64,000 bases of DNA from Magnolia sinica (GCF_029962835.1 NC_080582.1:22328032-22392031); one strand, 5' to 3'; shown: positions 1 through 13,141, counted from the first letter of the stretch. The notes: a model not told the origin generated them from the sequence alone. Made by a program: numbers and translations.

Positions 1-38
1 ATGAACATACGGTTCAATTTCCCGATGAGTCAATCTCG

Positions 39-764
39 ATGGTTGTTCGAAAGAATGGTCAAGATACGTGGGTGTCTTTCAAAAATAATGATGATGACAC
101 ACTTCATTCACATGACACACCAGATTTCAATGATGAAGAAGAGGTTAGTTTATGCGAACCTCAACCCATTCTAGGTGTAGAAAGTGAGGAAAGTGATCCC
201 ATCCCAAGTGTGCACTGCACTGAACTAGAATATGATGAGGATTGGGATGACGATCATGAATGTGCAGCCCCAGTTCCCCTAGAATTAATTTCTAGTTTAG
301 TCCAGGTCAATGATCGAGAAGTACACGAAGTGAACGATCATAATGACCTACTCCACTCACCTGACACGTCTAATATAAAAGTGGATGAGCTCCTTACAAC
401 CGACCATTCTATATCTTGTAAGATATGTTTGGACCACTCCCCTGAATTGAATGACGATATGATTCGAGAGATAGACGAATTACTCGATATGACTCTAGAA
501 TTTGAAGCCACCCAGTGGAAGCCACCATCTGAACTGTTGAATGTTGACGATTCAATGCCTATTCTGAGTAGTATCAATGAACAAAGTCCGCACATCAATG
601 CTTTGTATACTGACCCTCAATCTATCTGTGTAAGGCTGGAGCAAGAGAGCATACCTCCGTTTACCTTTAAAGACGATGGATTCCTTGGGCAGCGCATCAC
701 AAACTTTAATGTGAAGAATGAACACTCTCAGATGAATTCCCCAATGCTTTGGATGATTGCTTAG
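39..764 (+). CDS. Acidic open frame inside the gypsy fossil, function unknown
   Basis: An open stretch of 241 codons from an ATG at 39. The product is acidic and rich in Asp, Glu and Ser, with no signal peptide, membrane segment or recognisable domain. It lies in the internal region of the gypsy fossil, upstream of its 3' LTR, where Athila/Tat-type elements carry variable extra coding sequence. A retroelement origin is therefore likelier than a host gene. Whether it was a late part of the polyprotein or a separate product cannot be told. Confidence 0.35.
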   Translation: MVVRKNGQDTWVSFKNNDDDTLHSHDTPDFNDEEEVSLCEPQPILGVESEESDPIPSVHCTELEYDEDWDDDHECAAPVPLELISSLVQVNDREVHEVNDHNDLLHSPDTSNIKVDELLTTDHSISCKICLDHSPELNDDMIREIDELLDMTLEFEATQWKPPSELLNVDDSMPILSSINEQSPHINALYTDPQSICVRLEQESIPPFTFKDDGFLGQRITNFNVKNEHSQMNSPMLWMIA

Positions 765-1936
765 CACACTTTGCAGATTTAAACGATCCTATGATAAGAG
801 ACATAGTGAATGCCTTGCAAGACAACATCTCGGTAGTCATCATTGACCGAGAGAACCCTTACTTTGAAGCCCCTCCCTCCCCAGATCTTCACTGTTTAAC
901 ATTAAGGGAGGAGGAACTGAAAATTGAACTAAAGTTTGACACTTCGGAATGTGTTGAGATTACATCACTTTTTGCAAAGTTTTCTAAACTTTATCTACTT
1001 ATAGTCTCTGATTCACCATGGGATACTAACGTTGAAACTTCTTCTATCACAGGTGAATCGTATATACTCTGGATACCTCAAGTAATTCAACGGAAAATTT
1101 CTTATAAGGTACATAAGTTTATCTGGAAAGTCATGCTCCAGGGCATCCAAGCCTATTGCAAAAAGGACTTTTGGATGATCCTGTTGAGGAACTTACTGAG
1201 AAACTTATTAAGATATTGGCTGCAAGAGGAACCTTGCGGCATGATCGAGTAGTTTTTCCCTTCTTTCATAGGACTAGGGTAGTTTGCTTTATGCTCTTCT
1301 AGGATAGACGGTTTTATGCCATTAGGTTAGTTTGCTTCCTGCATTGTTTTAAGACAGTTTGATTTAGTTGTTTTTACTCTCTTGCTGACTTGCTTTCATG
1401 TTGAGATCATTGTGGAAAGTCTCTCTCGATTCGTTATCCAGGTACTATCTTTCCATCACTTCTCATTTACTTTCGTTATACCATATGCATTGCATGCTTG
1501 GATCTTTTACATTGAGGACAATGTAGATTTTAGGTTGGGGGTGGGAGATTAGGTTTTCTAATCAGTGTTTTCTTGGTCTTGAGTAAAAATTGTGAAAATT
1601 TTTAATTTTTCTAGAATTTCCTGTGAATTCAAAGTGATTTTGACTGCCGTCTAGGGCACTTAGAATTTCAAGATACATGATGTTAGTAATTTAGGACTCT
1701 TGGATTCAGTATCTATTAGATTTCACAGTTAAGTTTGAATTGTTAATCCAGAATTAGAAGTTGTTCATGTCACACCTCGCTTTCACATTAAAGTTTCAGT
1801 TTGATATTGAAGGGATAACTTGGTAATCACTAAGCATGTAAGGAACCAGCCTGGACAATTTGTCCATCATGATCAATTGAAGAAAAAGAAAATACCTAGC
1901 TAAAATTTTTTTTAAAAAAATAGATAGCTTTGGAAA

Positions 1937-2078
1937 GGGTTGTGCATATAATCTTCACCATAGGTTTACTCCCTATAGGTGTAGATTTAATTCCCCATGG
2001 ATGATATGTGAAAAGGGTTGGGTGTATAATCTTCACCATAGATTTGCTCCCTATATGTGAGGATTTGATTCCCCTTCT
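1937..2078. repeat. Two-copy tandem repeat, about 75 bp
   Basis: Two diverged copies (about 1937-2000 and 2014-2078) share the core ATAATCTTCACCATAG followed by TTGCTCCCTATA-like and GATTTGATTCCCC-like sequence. They lie in the 3' non-coding part of the gypsy fossil and have no visible function. Confidence 0.7.
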
Positions 2079-2468
2079 TGGCGTTACTTTTAATGGAAAA
2101 ATCAAAAGCTGAAAGAATGGGGCAAGTTTGGTTTAGGTTTTGGTTATCCTAAATGCTCTTGTTGGGTACCAATGACATCATGAAATAGAGAAGTGAACCC
2201 TAATGATAAGCCGAGATTACACCATACACCCATGTAATTCAATGTTTAGAATTGTTCTAATTAAAGGATTAATGCTTTGAACTTGACTATGAAGTTTACT
2301 GTGCGTTTGAGTCTAGGAGAAAGTAATACCCAACATTCACAAATCTTAAAATTCTCGTATCTAGATTATTTTGCAAAATTCACTCGAATATATAGAAATT
2401 ATCCTATAGTTCTCAACTTATTTTTTACATAATTTGCTCGGGACTAGAAAGATGCTAGTTGGGGGTTG

Positions 2469-3902
2469 TGTTGAGGGTCAAATATTGCATATTAAACCCC
2501 AGTTATTGCCTAGATTTATGAACATGGTACTGTTTAACAGTCTGATTTAATCGTGTTTGTGATGCAAGGTACATTTGTGAGTTTGGACCGAAACAGGGTG
2601 CTAAAACCTAAGATTTAATGCCCAGAATTTACCAAAGCAAGGGATGGACCTCAGGAGGCCAAGATTGATGGATTTACACACTAGAGATCTAAGAAAATCG
2701 AGAAACTGAAGCTCAAGTGACCCAAAATTGGTCCAGAATGCAAGATCACAGGGTTCCAACCATCCGTTTGGCTCGAAACTTCATATATGGGCTGAGGACC
2801 ATAAATTAACCCTAAACCTCAAAAATCAGCCATTGAATCTTGGTGGAAGTATCCCAAAGGACAGATCAGCCACCAAATTACTGATTTGGGGCCGCCTGAT
2901 CATTGGATATGCTTCAACTTTGGTCTCAACCCTTTAAATTTGATGATATAGCAGATGGACGGTGCAGATTTCTCAGAAACATTGGAACGAGACCCCATTG
3001 GCAACACCAGTGCATAATGCACTCCACGTGCACTGGACCACTTCGTTTGGTTAGAGTCGGTTTGACCAACTTTCTTTAAATAGAGAAAGAGTCTCTGTTT
3101 TCTCGTTACGCAGGGTCGTCTGTTGATCCATCAATGGCCCACCATCATCGTGAAAATTAATAATCTGAGACGTCCATTCGATACATATGAGGGTGCTAAT
3201 TAACTAAGATCTAGTGGTTCTTGGTCTGAGGAATGCTAGTTAGAGGATGCAAAATGTGTTGAACGACAGAACCATGTCGCAAGATACATCAAGTGGGCCA
3301 TGTTATCAGCGCTCCAAAACCAGCCATCTTGGAATGGTTTTTAGAGAAGAGACTAATGGACGGTGTGGATATCTTAAAACATTAGCCAAAGTGGGCCCAC
3401 CAAGCTTCACCACAGCTAGATGTGCGTAATCACGAGCGTCCGGACGCTACCCGGTTTCTCCGGTCGTAACATGATCAAGATCACATTCTGATGCGTGATC
3501 CGGACCATCCAAACTTTCACAATGAAGGTCCTAACTCTGTCCAAGAAGGCGAATATGAAAATCTGGACGATCCTTTGTCTCAAATTCAGATCAAACGCAA
3601 TACGGTTGTGTTTTCGCTGCGTAGAATAGAGATACGTAGTCTGGTGTTTTCTTTTGCAAATTGCTTTGCATAAACAAGGTCGGTGAACGACTTAGCCACT
3701 GACTCCTGCTGCTGTTATAAAAGGAAAGGAGAGAGAGAGAGAGTAGGGGCATTCAATTATTGGAGACAGGGGATGTGGAGCAGAGAGAGAGATAGAGAGA
3801 CTAATATATATATTTTTTAGCCTAATCATGTCTATTTTAGGCTAAACCTCTTAGCTAGGGCTAAGAGGTGAAGCTTGTAGCATAATGGGAGACCTTTTGC
3901 TT
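2469..3902 (+). mobile_element. LTR A, first segment (gypsy 3' LTR, interrupted)
   Basis: The LTR starts TGTTGAGGGTCAAATATTGC right after a polypurine tract. It aligns along its length with the solo LTR at 23387-25634, although the two are clearly diverged. It is cut at 3902 by the CACTA element. The matching continuation resumes at 22811. CT/GA-rich sequence near 3728-3800 and the phrase TTAGCTAGGGCTAAGAGGTG near 3850 are shared with the other LTR. Confidence 0.88.
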
Positions 3903-3914
3903 CACTACACCAAA

Positions 3915-4375
3915 ACTGCGAAAAAAGAACAGTCTAAAACCGTCTCAAATGACTAAAAAGGACGGTCATGGACCGTCGCATGGGCCTTCAAATTTTGACG
4001 TGTCGTATTACTTAAAGAACAGTCGAAAACCGTCATCCTTATTGACGAAAAAAGGACGGTCGTGGACCGTCTCTTATAAGTCTTCAAAGGACAGCCATCG
4101 ATGGACCATCCTTAAAAAGGACTATCATAGACCGTCTCTAATGAGCCTTCAAAGGACGGCCATAGACCGTCCTTTAAAAGGACGGTCATAGACCATCCTT
4201 AAAAAGGACTGTCATGGACCTTCTCTTATGGGCCTTCAAAGGACAGCCATGGATCGTCCTTAAAAAGGACTGTCATAAACCGTCTCTTATGATCCTTCAA
4301 AGGACGGCCACAGACCGTCCTTAAAAAGGAGTGTCATGGACCGTACCTTATAAGCCTTCAAAGCACATTTTCAAA
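3915..4375. repeat. 5' subterminal palindromic repeats of the CACTA element
   Basis: Repeats of about 60-70 bp are built from GGACGGTC, a short spacer and GACCGTCC, joined by TTAAAAAGGACTGTCATGG- and CTTATGGGCCTTCAAAGG-like linkers. Each unit can fold on itself. In CACTA elements such subterminal arrays are transposase-binding regions. The 3' end (22340-22800) carries the same GACGGTC/GACCGTC core with a different linker. Confidence 0.85.
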
Positions 4376-5029
4376 TTTGAGAGGGTCAATATACACCTGT
4401 TACAATATATTTCATCGTATTCTTCCTGATATACACCTGTTATATAATATATTTCATCATATTCACATTCACATCCATCTAAACCCAAACTACGTAAATC
4501 CAACATAAACTACATTCATCCAAACATAAACTACATCCATCCAAACACAAGCAATCTTATCCACATTACATTCATCCACGCATAAATACATATAAGTTTA
4601 ACATCATAAATAAAAAAAAGAAAAAAAAATCAGCAACAATTTTCTTTTTGTCTTTCATCTGAAAAAAAAATATTAAACCAACAAAACATTATAATTCAGA
4701 ATCATGAAGAATTGCATAAACTTCTTCCAAAAAAGTGGGTACTTTTTTAAAATAAAACTGATCATTAAAATAAAATTAATGCAAACAAATAAGGCAAAAA
4801 AGTGTTTCAATTGAAGTAAATAGAAACAACAAAAAAATAAAATTAAATTAAAGCTCTATAAAAAGGGGCATGGGTTAAAAGGGATACATTCTTGTTTCTT
4901 GCCATGTGATTGGGCTACAATTCAAGCTAATAGAAACAACAACAAAAATTAAAGCTTTGTAAAAAGGGGCATGTGTTAAAAGGGATACATTCTTATTTCT
5001 TGCCATGTGATTGGGCTACATTATTAGAG
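4376..5029. repeat. AT-rich CACTA interior with a two-copy tandem repeat
   Basis: AT-rich sequence without a gene. A segment beginning TAGAAACAACAA and including AAAAAGGGGCATG and TTGCCATGTGATTGGGCTAC is present twice in tandem (about 4821-4920 and 4931-5022). Short ATCCAAACATAAACTACAT-like repeats lie near 4470-4580. Confidence 0.7.
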
Positions 5030-8000
5030 CAATTGGGTTCGGGTTCGGGTTTAGGTTTGGGTTTTCAAGTTTAGGTTATGGAGTTGAGATTAGGATTAAG
5101 TGTAGGTCTAAGTTTAGGGATTTGAGAATACATTTAGGTTTTAGGTTTAGGTTTAGGTTTTAGGTTTTAGGTATTAGGTTTTAGGTTTGGGTTTAGGTTT
5201 AGGATTAGGTTTTAGGTTATAGGTTATAAGTTTAGGTTATAGGTTATATGTTATAGGTTAAGGTTCAGGTTATAGGCTTTGGTTTAGGTTTAGGTTTAGG
5301 TTTTGGTTTTGGTTTTGATTATAGGTTATAGTATATAGGTTATAGCTTTAGGGAATTGAAAATAGGTTAAGGTTAAGGTTTAGGTTTAGGAAATCGGGTC
5401 TGGGTTAGGGATCAGATTTAGGTTAGGGAGCTGAGATTAGGATTAGGTATAGGTTTAGGTTTAAGGATTTGAGAATACATTTCGATTTTAGGTTTAGGTT
5501 TAGGTTTTAGGCTTAGGTTTAGGTTATAACTGCAGGTAATAGGTTTAGGTTTAGGTTAGGTTATAGGTTAAGGTTTAGGGAATTGAGAATAGGTTAAGGT
5601 TTAGGTTTAGGAAATCGGGTTCAGGTTTGGGATCGGGTTTAGGTTTGGGTTTTCAAGTTTACATTTAGGTTTAGGTTAAGGAGTTGAGATTAGGATTAGG
5701 TGTAGGTTTAGGTTTAGGTATTTGAGAATACATTTAGGTTTTAAGTTTAGGTTTTGGTTATAAGTTATAGGTTTAGGTTTAGGTTAAGGTTTAGGTTTAG
5801 GTTTAGGTTTAGGTTATAAGCTATAGGTTTAGGGAATTGAGAATAGGTTAATGTATAGGTTTAGGAAAGAGGGTTCGGGTTCGGGTTCGGGTTTAGGTTT
5901 GGGTTTTCAAGTTTAGGTTTAGGTTTAGGTTAGGGAGTTGAGATTAGGATTAGGTGTAGGTTTAGGTTTAGGGATTTGAAACTACATTTAGGTTTTAGGT
6001 TTAGGTTTAGTTTATAGGTTATTGGTTTAGGTTAAGGTTTTGGTTTAGGTTATAAGCTATAGGTTTAGGGAATTGAGAATAGGTTAAGGTTTAGGTTTAG
6101 GAAATCAGGATCGGGTTCGGGATCGGGTTTAGGTTTGGATTTTCAAGTTTAGGTTTAGATTTAGGTTAGGGAGTTGAGATTAGGATTAGGTGTAGGTTTA
6201 GGTTTAGGGATTTGAGAATACATTAGGTTTTAGATTTAGGTTTAGGTTATATGTTATAGGTTTAGGTTTAGGTTATAAGCTATAGGTTTAGGGAATTGAG
6301 AATAGGTTAAGGTTTAGGTTTAGGAAATCAGGTTCGGGTTCGAGATCGGGTTTAGGTTTGAGTTTTCAAGTTTAGGTTTATGTTAGGGAGTTGAGATTAG
6401 GATTATGTGTAGGTTTAGGTTTGAGATTTGAGAATACATTTATGTTTTAGGTTTAGGTTTATGTTATAGGTTATTGGTTTAGGTTTAAGTTTAGGTTTAG
6501 GTTATAAGCTATATGTTTAGGGAATTGAGAATATGTTAAGGTTTAGGTTTAGGAAACCGGGTTCGGGTTCGGGATCGGGTTTAGGTTTGGGTTTTCAAGT
6601 TTAGGTTTAGGTTTAGGTTAGGGAGTTGAAATTAGGATTAGGTGTAGGTTTAGGTTTAGGGATTTGGGAATACATTAAGGTTTAGGTTTAGGAAATCGGG
6701 TTTGGGATCGGGTTTAGGTTTGGGTTTTCAAGTTTAGGTTTAGGTTTAGGGAGTTGAGATTAGGATTAAGTGTAGTTTTAGGTTTAGGGATTTGAGAATA
6801 CATTTAGGTTTTAGGTTTATGTTTTGGTTATAGGTTATAGGTTTACGTTTAGGTTTAGGTTAAGGTATATGTTAAGGTTTCGGTTTAGGTTATAAGCAAT
6901 AGGTTTAGGGAATTGATAATAGGTTAGGGTTTAGGTTTAGGAAATCGTGTTCGGGTTCGGGATCGGGTTTAGGTTTTGGTTTTCAAGTTTAGGTTTAGGT
7001 TTAGGTTTGGGAGTTGAGATTAGGATTAGGTGTAGGTTTAGGTTTAGGGATTTGAGAATACATTTAGGTTTTAGGTTTATGTTTAAGTTATAGGTTATAG
7101 GTTTAGGTTTAGGTTTAGGTTATGGTATAGGTTTAGGTTTCAGTTATAAGCTATAGGTTTAGGGAATTGAGAATAGGTTAAGGTTTAGGTTTAGGAAATC
7201 GGGTTTGGGTTTGGGATCGGGTTTAGGTTTTGGTTTTCAAGTTTAGGTTTAGGTTTAGGTTAGGGAGTTGAGATTAGGATTAGGTGTAGGTTTAGGTTTA
7301 GGGATTTGAGAATACATTTAGGTTTTATGTTTAGGTTTAGGTTATAGGTTACAAGTTTAGGTTTAAGTTTAGGTTAAGGTTTAGGTTTAGGCTTAGGTTT
7401 AGGTGATAAGATATAGGTTTAGGAAATTGAGAATAGGTTAAGGTTTAGGTTTAGGAAATCGAGTTTGGGTTCCGGATCGGGTTTAGGTTTGGGTTTTCAA
7501 GTTTAAGTTTAGGTTTAGGTTAGGGAGTTGAGATTAGGATTTGGTGTAGGTTTAGGTTTAACGATTTGAGAATACATTTAGGTTTTAGGTTTAGGTTTAG
7601 GTTATAGGTTACAGGTTTAGGTTTAGGTTTAAGTTAATGTTATAGGTTATAGGTTTAGGTTTAGGTTTAGGTTTTGGTTATAAGATATAGGTTTAGGGAA
7701 TTGAGAATAGGTTAATGTTTAGGTTTAGGAAATCGTGTTCGGGTTCGGGATCGGATTTAGGTTTAGGTTTTCAAGTTTAGGTTTAGGTTTAGGTTAGGGA
7801 GTTGAGATTAGGATTAGGTGTAGGTTTAGGTTTAAAGATTTGAGAATACACTTAAGTTTTAGGTTTAGGTTTAGGTTATAAGTGCAGGTTATAGATTTAG
7901 GTTTAGGTTAGGTTATAGGTTAAGGTTTAGGGAATTGAGAATAGGTTAAGGTTTAGGTTTAGGAAATCGGGTTCGGGTTCAGGATTGGCTTTAGGTTTGG

Positions 8001-11000
8001 GTTTTCGAGTTTAGGTTTAGGTTTAGGTTAGGGAGTTGAGATTAGGATTAGGTGTAGGTGTAGGTTTAAGGATTTGAAAATACATTTAGGTTTTAAGTTT
8101 ATGTTTAGGTTACAGGTTATAGGTTTAGGTTTAGGTTTAGGTTAATGTATAGATTTAGGTTTCGGTTTAGGTTATATGCTATAGGTTTAGGGAATTGAGA
8201 ATAGGTTAAGGTTTAGGTTTAGGAAATCGGGTTCGAGTTCGGGATCGGGTTTAGGTTTTGGTTTTCAAGTTTAGGTTTAGGTCTAAGTTAGGGAGTTGAG
8301 ATTAGGATTAGGTGTAGGTTTAAGTTTAGGGATTTGAGAATACGTTTAGGTTTTAGGTTTAGGTTTAGGTTATAGGTTATATGTTTAGGTTTAGGTTTCG
8401 GTTTAGGTTATAAGCTATAGGTTTAGGGAATTGAGAATAGGTTAAGGTTTAGGTTTAGGAAATCGGGTTCGGGTTTGGGATCAGGTTTAAGTTTGGGTTT
8501 TCAAGTTTAGGTTTAGGTTTAGGTTTAGGTTAGGTAGTTGAGATTAGGATTAAGTGTAGGTTTAGGTTTAGGGATTTGAGAATACATTTAGGTTTTAGGT
8601 TTATGTTTAGGTTATAGGTTATAGGTTTAGGTTTAGGTTTAGATTAAGGTATATGTTTAGGTTTCAGTTTAGGTTATAAGCTATAGGTTTTGGGAATTGA
8701 GAATAAGTTAAGGTTTAGGTTTAGGAAATCGGGTTCAGGTTCGGGACCGGGTCTAGGTTTTGGTTTTCAAGTTTAGGTTTAGGTTTAGGTAAGGGAGTTG
8801 AGGTTAGGATTTGGTGTAGGTTTAGGTTTAGGGATTTGAGAATACATTAAGGTTTAGGTTTAGGTTTAGGGATTTGAGAATAGGTTTAGGTTATAGGTTT
8901 AGGTTTAGGTTTAGGGATTTGAGAATAGGTTTAGTTTATAGGTTTAGGTTTAGGTTTAGGTTTAGGTTAAGGTTAAAGTTATAGGTTTAGGTTTAGGTTA
9001 AGCTGATAGGTTTAGGTTTAGGTTAGGTTATAGGTTTTTTGTTAAGGTTTACATTATAGTTATAGGTTTTGGGATTTACGAATAGGTTTAGGTTAGGTTA
9101 TAGGTTAAGGTTTAGGTTTAGGAAATCGGGTTCAGGTTCGGGATCGGGTTTAGGTTTGGGTTTTCAAGTTTAGGTTTAGGTTTAGGTTAGGGAGTTGAGA
9201 TTAGGATTAAGTGTAGGATTAGGTTTAGGGATTTGAGAATACATTTAGGTTTTAGGTTTATGTTTAGGTTATAGGTTATAGTTTTAGGTTTAGGTTTAGG
9301 TTAAGGTATAGGTTTAGGTTTCGGTTTAGGTTATAAGCAATAGGTTTAGGGAATTGAGAATAGGTTAAGGTTTAGGTTTAGGAAATCGGGTTCGTGTTCG
9401 GAATCGGGTTTAGGTTTTGGTTTTCAAGTTTAGGTTTAGGTTTAGGTTAGTGAATTGAGATTAGGATTAGGTGTCGGTTTAGGTTTAGGAATTTGAGAAT
9501 ACATTTGGGTTTTAGGTTTATATTTAGGTTATAGGTTATAGGTTTAGGTTTAGGCTTAGGTTAAGGTGTAGGTTTAGGTTTCAGTTATATGCTATAGGTT
9601 TAGGGAATTGAGAATAGGTTAAGGTTTAAGTTTAGGAAATCGGGTTCGAGTTTGGGATCGGGTTTAGGTTTTGGTTTTCAAGTTTAAGTTTAGGTTTAGG
9701 TTAGGGAGTTGAGATTAGGATTAGGTGTAGGTTTAGGTTTAGGGATTTCAGAATACATTTAGGTTTTAGGTTTAAGTTTAGGTTATAGGTTACAAGTTTA
9801 GGTTTAGGTTTATGTTAAGGTTTAGGTTTAGGCTTAGTTTTAGGTTATAAGATTTAGGTTTAGGAAATTGAGAATAGGTTAAGGTTTAGGTTTAGGAAAT
9901 CGGGTTTGGGTTCGGGATCGGGTTTAGGTTTAGGTTTTCAAGTTTAAGTTTAGGTTTAGGTTAGGGAGTTGAGATTAGGATTTGGTGTAGGTTTAGGTTT
10001 AAGGATTTGAGAATACATTTAGGTTTTAGGTTTAAGTTTAGGTTATAGGTTACAGGTTTAGGTTTAGGTTTAGGTTTAGGTTATAGGTTATAGGTTATAG
10101 GTTTAGGTTTAGGTTTAGGTTTAGGTTAAGGTTAAGGTTTAGGTTTAGGTTTAGGTTATAAGATACAGTTTTAGGGAATTGAGAATAGGTTAATGTTTAG
10201 GTTTAGGAAATCGTGTTCGGGTTTGGGATCGGGTTTAGGTTTGGGTTTTCAAGTTTAGGTTTAGGTTTAGGTTAGGGAGTTAAGATTAGGATTAGGTGTA
10301 GGTTTAGGTTTAAGGATTTGAGAATACACTTGGGTTTTAGGTTTAGGTTTAAGTTATACGTGCAGGTTATAGATTTAGGTTTTGGTTTGGTTATAGGTTA
10401 AGGTTTAGGGAATTGAGAATAGGTTAAGGTTTAGGTTTAGAAAATTGGGTTCTGGTTCAGGATCGGCTTTAGGTTTGGGTTTTCGATTTTAGGTTTAGGT
10501 TTAGGTTAGGGAGTTGAGATTAGGATTAGGTGTAGGTGTAGGTTTAAGGATTTGAGAATTCATTTAGGTTTTAGATTTATGTTTAGGTTACAGGTTATAG
10601 GTTTAGGTTTAGGTTTAGGTTAAGATATAGATTTAGGTTTCGGTTTAGGTTATAAGCTATAGGTTTAGGGAATTGAGAATAGGTTAAGGTTTATGTTTAG
10701 AAAATCGGGTTCGGGTTCGGGATCGGGTTTAGGTTTTGGTTTTCAAGTTTAGGTTTAGGTCTAGGTTAGGGAGTTGAGATTATGATTAGGTGTAGGTGTA
10801 GGTTTAGGGATTTGAGAATACATTTAAGTTATAGGTTTAGGTTTAGGTTTAGGTTAAGGTATAGGTTTAGGTTTCGGTTTAGGTTATAAGATATAGGTTT
10901 AAGGAATTGAGAATAGGTTAAGGTTTAGGTTTAGGAAATCGGGTTCGTGTTCGGGATCAGGTTTAGGTTTGGGTTTTCAAGTTTAGGTTTAGGTTTAGGT

Positions 11001-12810
11001 TAGATAGTTGAGATTGGGATTAATAGGTGTAGGTTTAGGTTTAGGGATTTGAGAATACATTTAGGTTTTAGGTTTATGTTTAGGTTATAGGTTATAGGTT
11101 TAGGTTTAGGTTTAGGTTTAGGTTATAAGCTATAGGTTTAGGGAATTGAGTATCGGTTAAGGTTTAGGTTTAGGAAATCGGTTTCGGGTTCGGGTTCGGG
11201 ATCGGGTTTAGGTTTTAGTTTTCAAGTTTAGGTTTAGGTTTAGGTAAGGGAGTTGAGATTAGGATTAGCTGTAGGTTTATGTTTAGGGATTTGAGAATAC
11301 ATTAAGGTTTAGGTTTAGGTTTAGGTATTTGAGAATAGGTTTAGGTTATAGGTTTAGGTTTAGGTTTAGGTTTAGGTTAAGGTTATATGTTAAGGTTAAG
11401 GTTATAGGTTTAGGTTTAGGTTAAGGTTATAGGTTTAGGTTTAGGTTAGGTTGTAGGTTTTTTGTTAAAGTTTACGTTATAGTTATAGGTTTTGGAATTT
11501 GAGAATAGGTTTAGGTTATAAGTATAGCTTTAGGTTAGATTATAGGTTAAGGTTTAGGTTTAGGAAATCGGGTTCAGGTTCGGGATCGGGTTTAGGCTTG
11601 GGTTTTCAAGTTTAGGTTTAGGTTTAAGTTAGGGAGTTGAGATTCAGATTAGGTGTAGGTTTAGGTTTAGGGATTTGTGAATACATTAGGTTTTAGGTTT
11701 AGGTTTAGGTTTTAGGTTATAGGTTTAGGTTTAGGTTATAAGCTATAGGTTTAGGGAATTGAGAATACATTAAGGTTTAGGTTTAGGAAATCGGGTTTGG
11801 GTTCGCGATTGGGTTTCGGTTTGGGTTTTCAAGTTTAGGTTTACGTTTAGGTTAGGGAGTTGAGATTAGGATTAGGTATAGGTTTAGGTTTAGGGATTTG
11901 AGAATACATTTAGGTTTTAGGTTTATGTTTAGGTTATAGGTTATAGGTTTAGGTTTAGGTTTAGGTTTAGGTTAAGTTATAGGTTTAGGTTTCAGTTATA
12001 AGCTATAGGTTTTGGGAATTGAGAATAGGTTATAGGTTTAGGTTTAGGTTTATGTTAAGTTATAGGTCTAGGTTTCAGTTATAAGCTATAGGTTTTGGGA
12101 ATTGAGAATAGGTTAAGGTTTAGGTTTAGGAAATCGGGTTTGGGTTCGGGATCGGGTTTAGGTTTGGGTTTAGGTTAGGGAGTTGAGATTAGGATTAGGT
12201 ATAGGTTTAGGTTTAGGGATTTGAGAATACATTAGGTTATAGGTTTAGGTTTAGGTTTAGGTTTCGGTTTAGGTTATAAGCTACAGGTTTAGGGAATTTA
12301 GAATAGGTTAAGGTTTAGGTTTAGAAAATTGGATTCGGGTTCAGGTTCGGGATTGGGTTTAGGTTTGGGTTTTCAAGTTTAGGTTTAGGTTATGGAGTTG
12401 AAATTAGTATTAGGTGTAGGTTTAGGTTTAGGGATTTGAGAATGCATTAGGTTTTAGGTTTAGGTTTAGGTTATAGGTTATAGTTTTAAGTTTAGGTTTA
12501 GGTTTAGGTTAAGGTTATATGTTAAGGTTATAGGTTTAGGTTTAGGTTAGGTTATAGGTTTTTGGTTAAGGTTTAGCTTATAGTTATAGATTTTGGTATT
12601 TGAGAATAGGTTATAGGTTCAGGTTATATGTTATAGGTTATAGGTTTAGGTTATAGGTTTTGGGATTTGAGAATAGGTTTAGGTTATAAGTATAGGTTTA
12701 GGTCAGGTTGTAGGTTAAAGTTTAGAGAATTGAGTTTAGGTTATAGGTTTAGGTTGTAGTTATAGGTTTTATGATTTGAGAATAGGTCTAGGTTATAGGT
12801 TAAGGGTGTG
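5030..12810 (+). repeat. Telomere-like TTTAGG satellite with about 250-bp higher-order period
   Basis: Almost all of this 7.8 kb is made of TTTAGG, TTAGGT, GGTTATA and GGGTTCGGGATCGGG variants on the + strand. Overlaid is a longer period. The marker GATTTGAGAATACATT recurs roughly every 240-260 bp from about 5119 to 12428, some 29 times, with companion markers GGAATTGAGAATAGG, GGAAATCGGGTTCGGG and GGAGTTGAGATTAGGATTAGG in fixed order. Most units are six bases (TTTAGG) rather than the usual plant telomere TTTAGGG. It is bounded by CACTA sequence on both sides, so it is internal to the transposon and not a chromosome end. Confidence 0.9.
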
Positions 12811-12814
12811 GTCC

Positions 12815-13141
12815 CTGCAAATACAGATATAAACACGGCCTGCTCCAATTGGCCAGACCCTTCCAATGTTGTTCATAGGAAATGGACATTTTTATCATGG
12901 TCATAACAGCGGTTCCCATCTTCCAGAGACCCCCGCTTAACATTCGGATAGCTCCAACGCACATCCGGGTCTGCTCCATCAATTTCGAGTAAATACATAA
13001 ATATGGCCTGTCCAAATGGCCAGGCCACTCCAATGTTGTCCATAGGAAATGGACAGCTTCATCATGGTCATAACAGCGGTTCTCACCTTCCAGGGACCCC
13101 CGCTCAACATCCGGATAGCTCCGACGCACATTCGGGTCTGC
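12815..13141. repeat. Two-copy tandem duplication, about 160 bp
   Basis: Copies at about 12819-12980 and 12990-13141 share AGGAAATGGACA, ATCATGGTCATAACAGCGGTT, GACCCCCGCT and ACGCACATCCGGGTCTGCTC-like stretches in the same order. A minus-strand open frame of 109 codons crosses both copies and has repeat-derived sequence. I give it no gene status. The base composition is higher in GC than either neighbour. Confidence 0.8.

Larger units (their letters stand above)
1..2468 (+). mobile_element. Ty3/gypsy fossil, 3' internal region
   Basis: This is the tail of an LTR retrotransposon that begins left of the window. A motif reading CATTGAGGACAATG near 1513-1526 is followed by TTTAGGTTGGGGGTGGG, a pairing common in the 3' non-coding part of Athila/Tat-type plant gypsy elements. 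A second purine stretch (TAGTTGGGGGTTG) ends at 2468, directly before the LTR start at 2469, as expected of a polypurine tract. About 1253-2468 is non-coding. The family call rests on these motifs and on LTR structure, because no reverse transcriptase is in view. The element is incomplete here and old. Confidence 0.75.

Noticed and set aside
39-1252. Host gene at the left edge
   Set aside because: It lies inside the gypsy fossil, before the polypurine tract and LTR, and has no host-protein features.
5030-12810. Chromosome end or true telomere
   Set aside because: The array is degenerate, mostly TTTAGG, has a long internal period, and is bounded on both sides by CACTA and LTR sequence.
12800-13129. 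109-codon minus-strand frame
   Set aside because: It spans a two-copy tandem repeat and its two halves are the same repeat translated twice. No known family.
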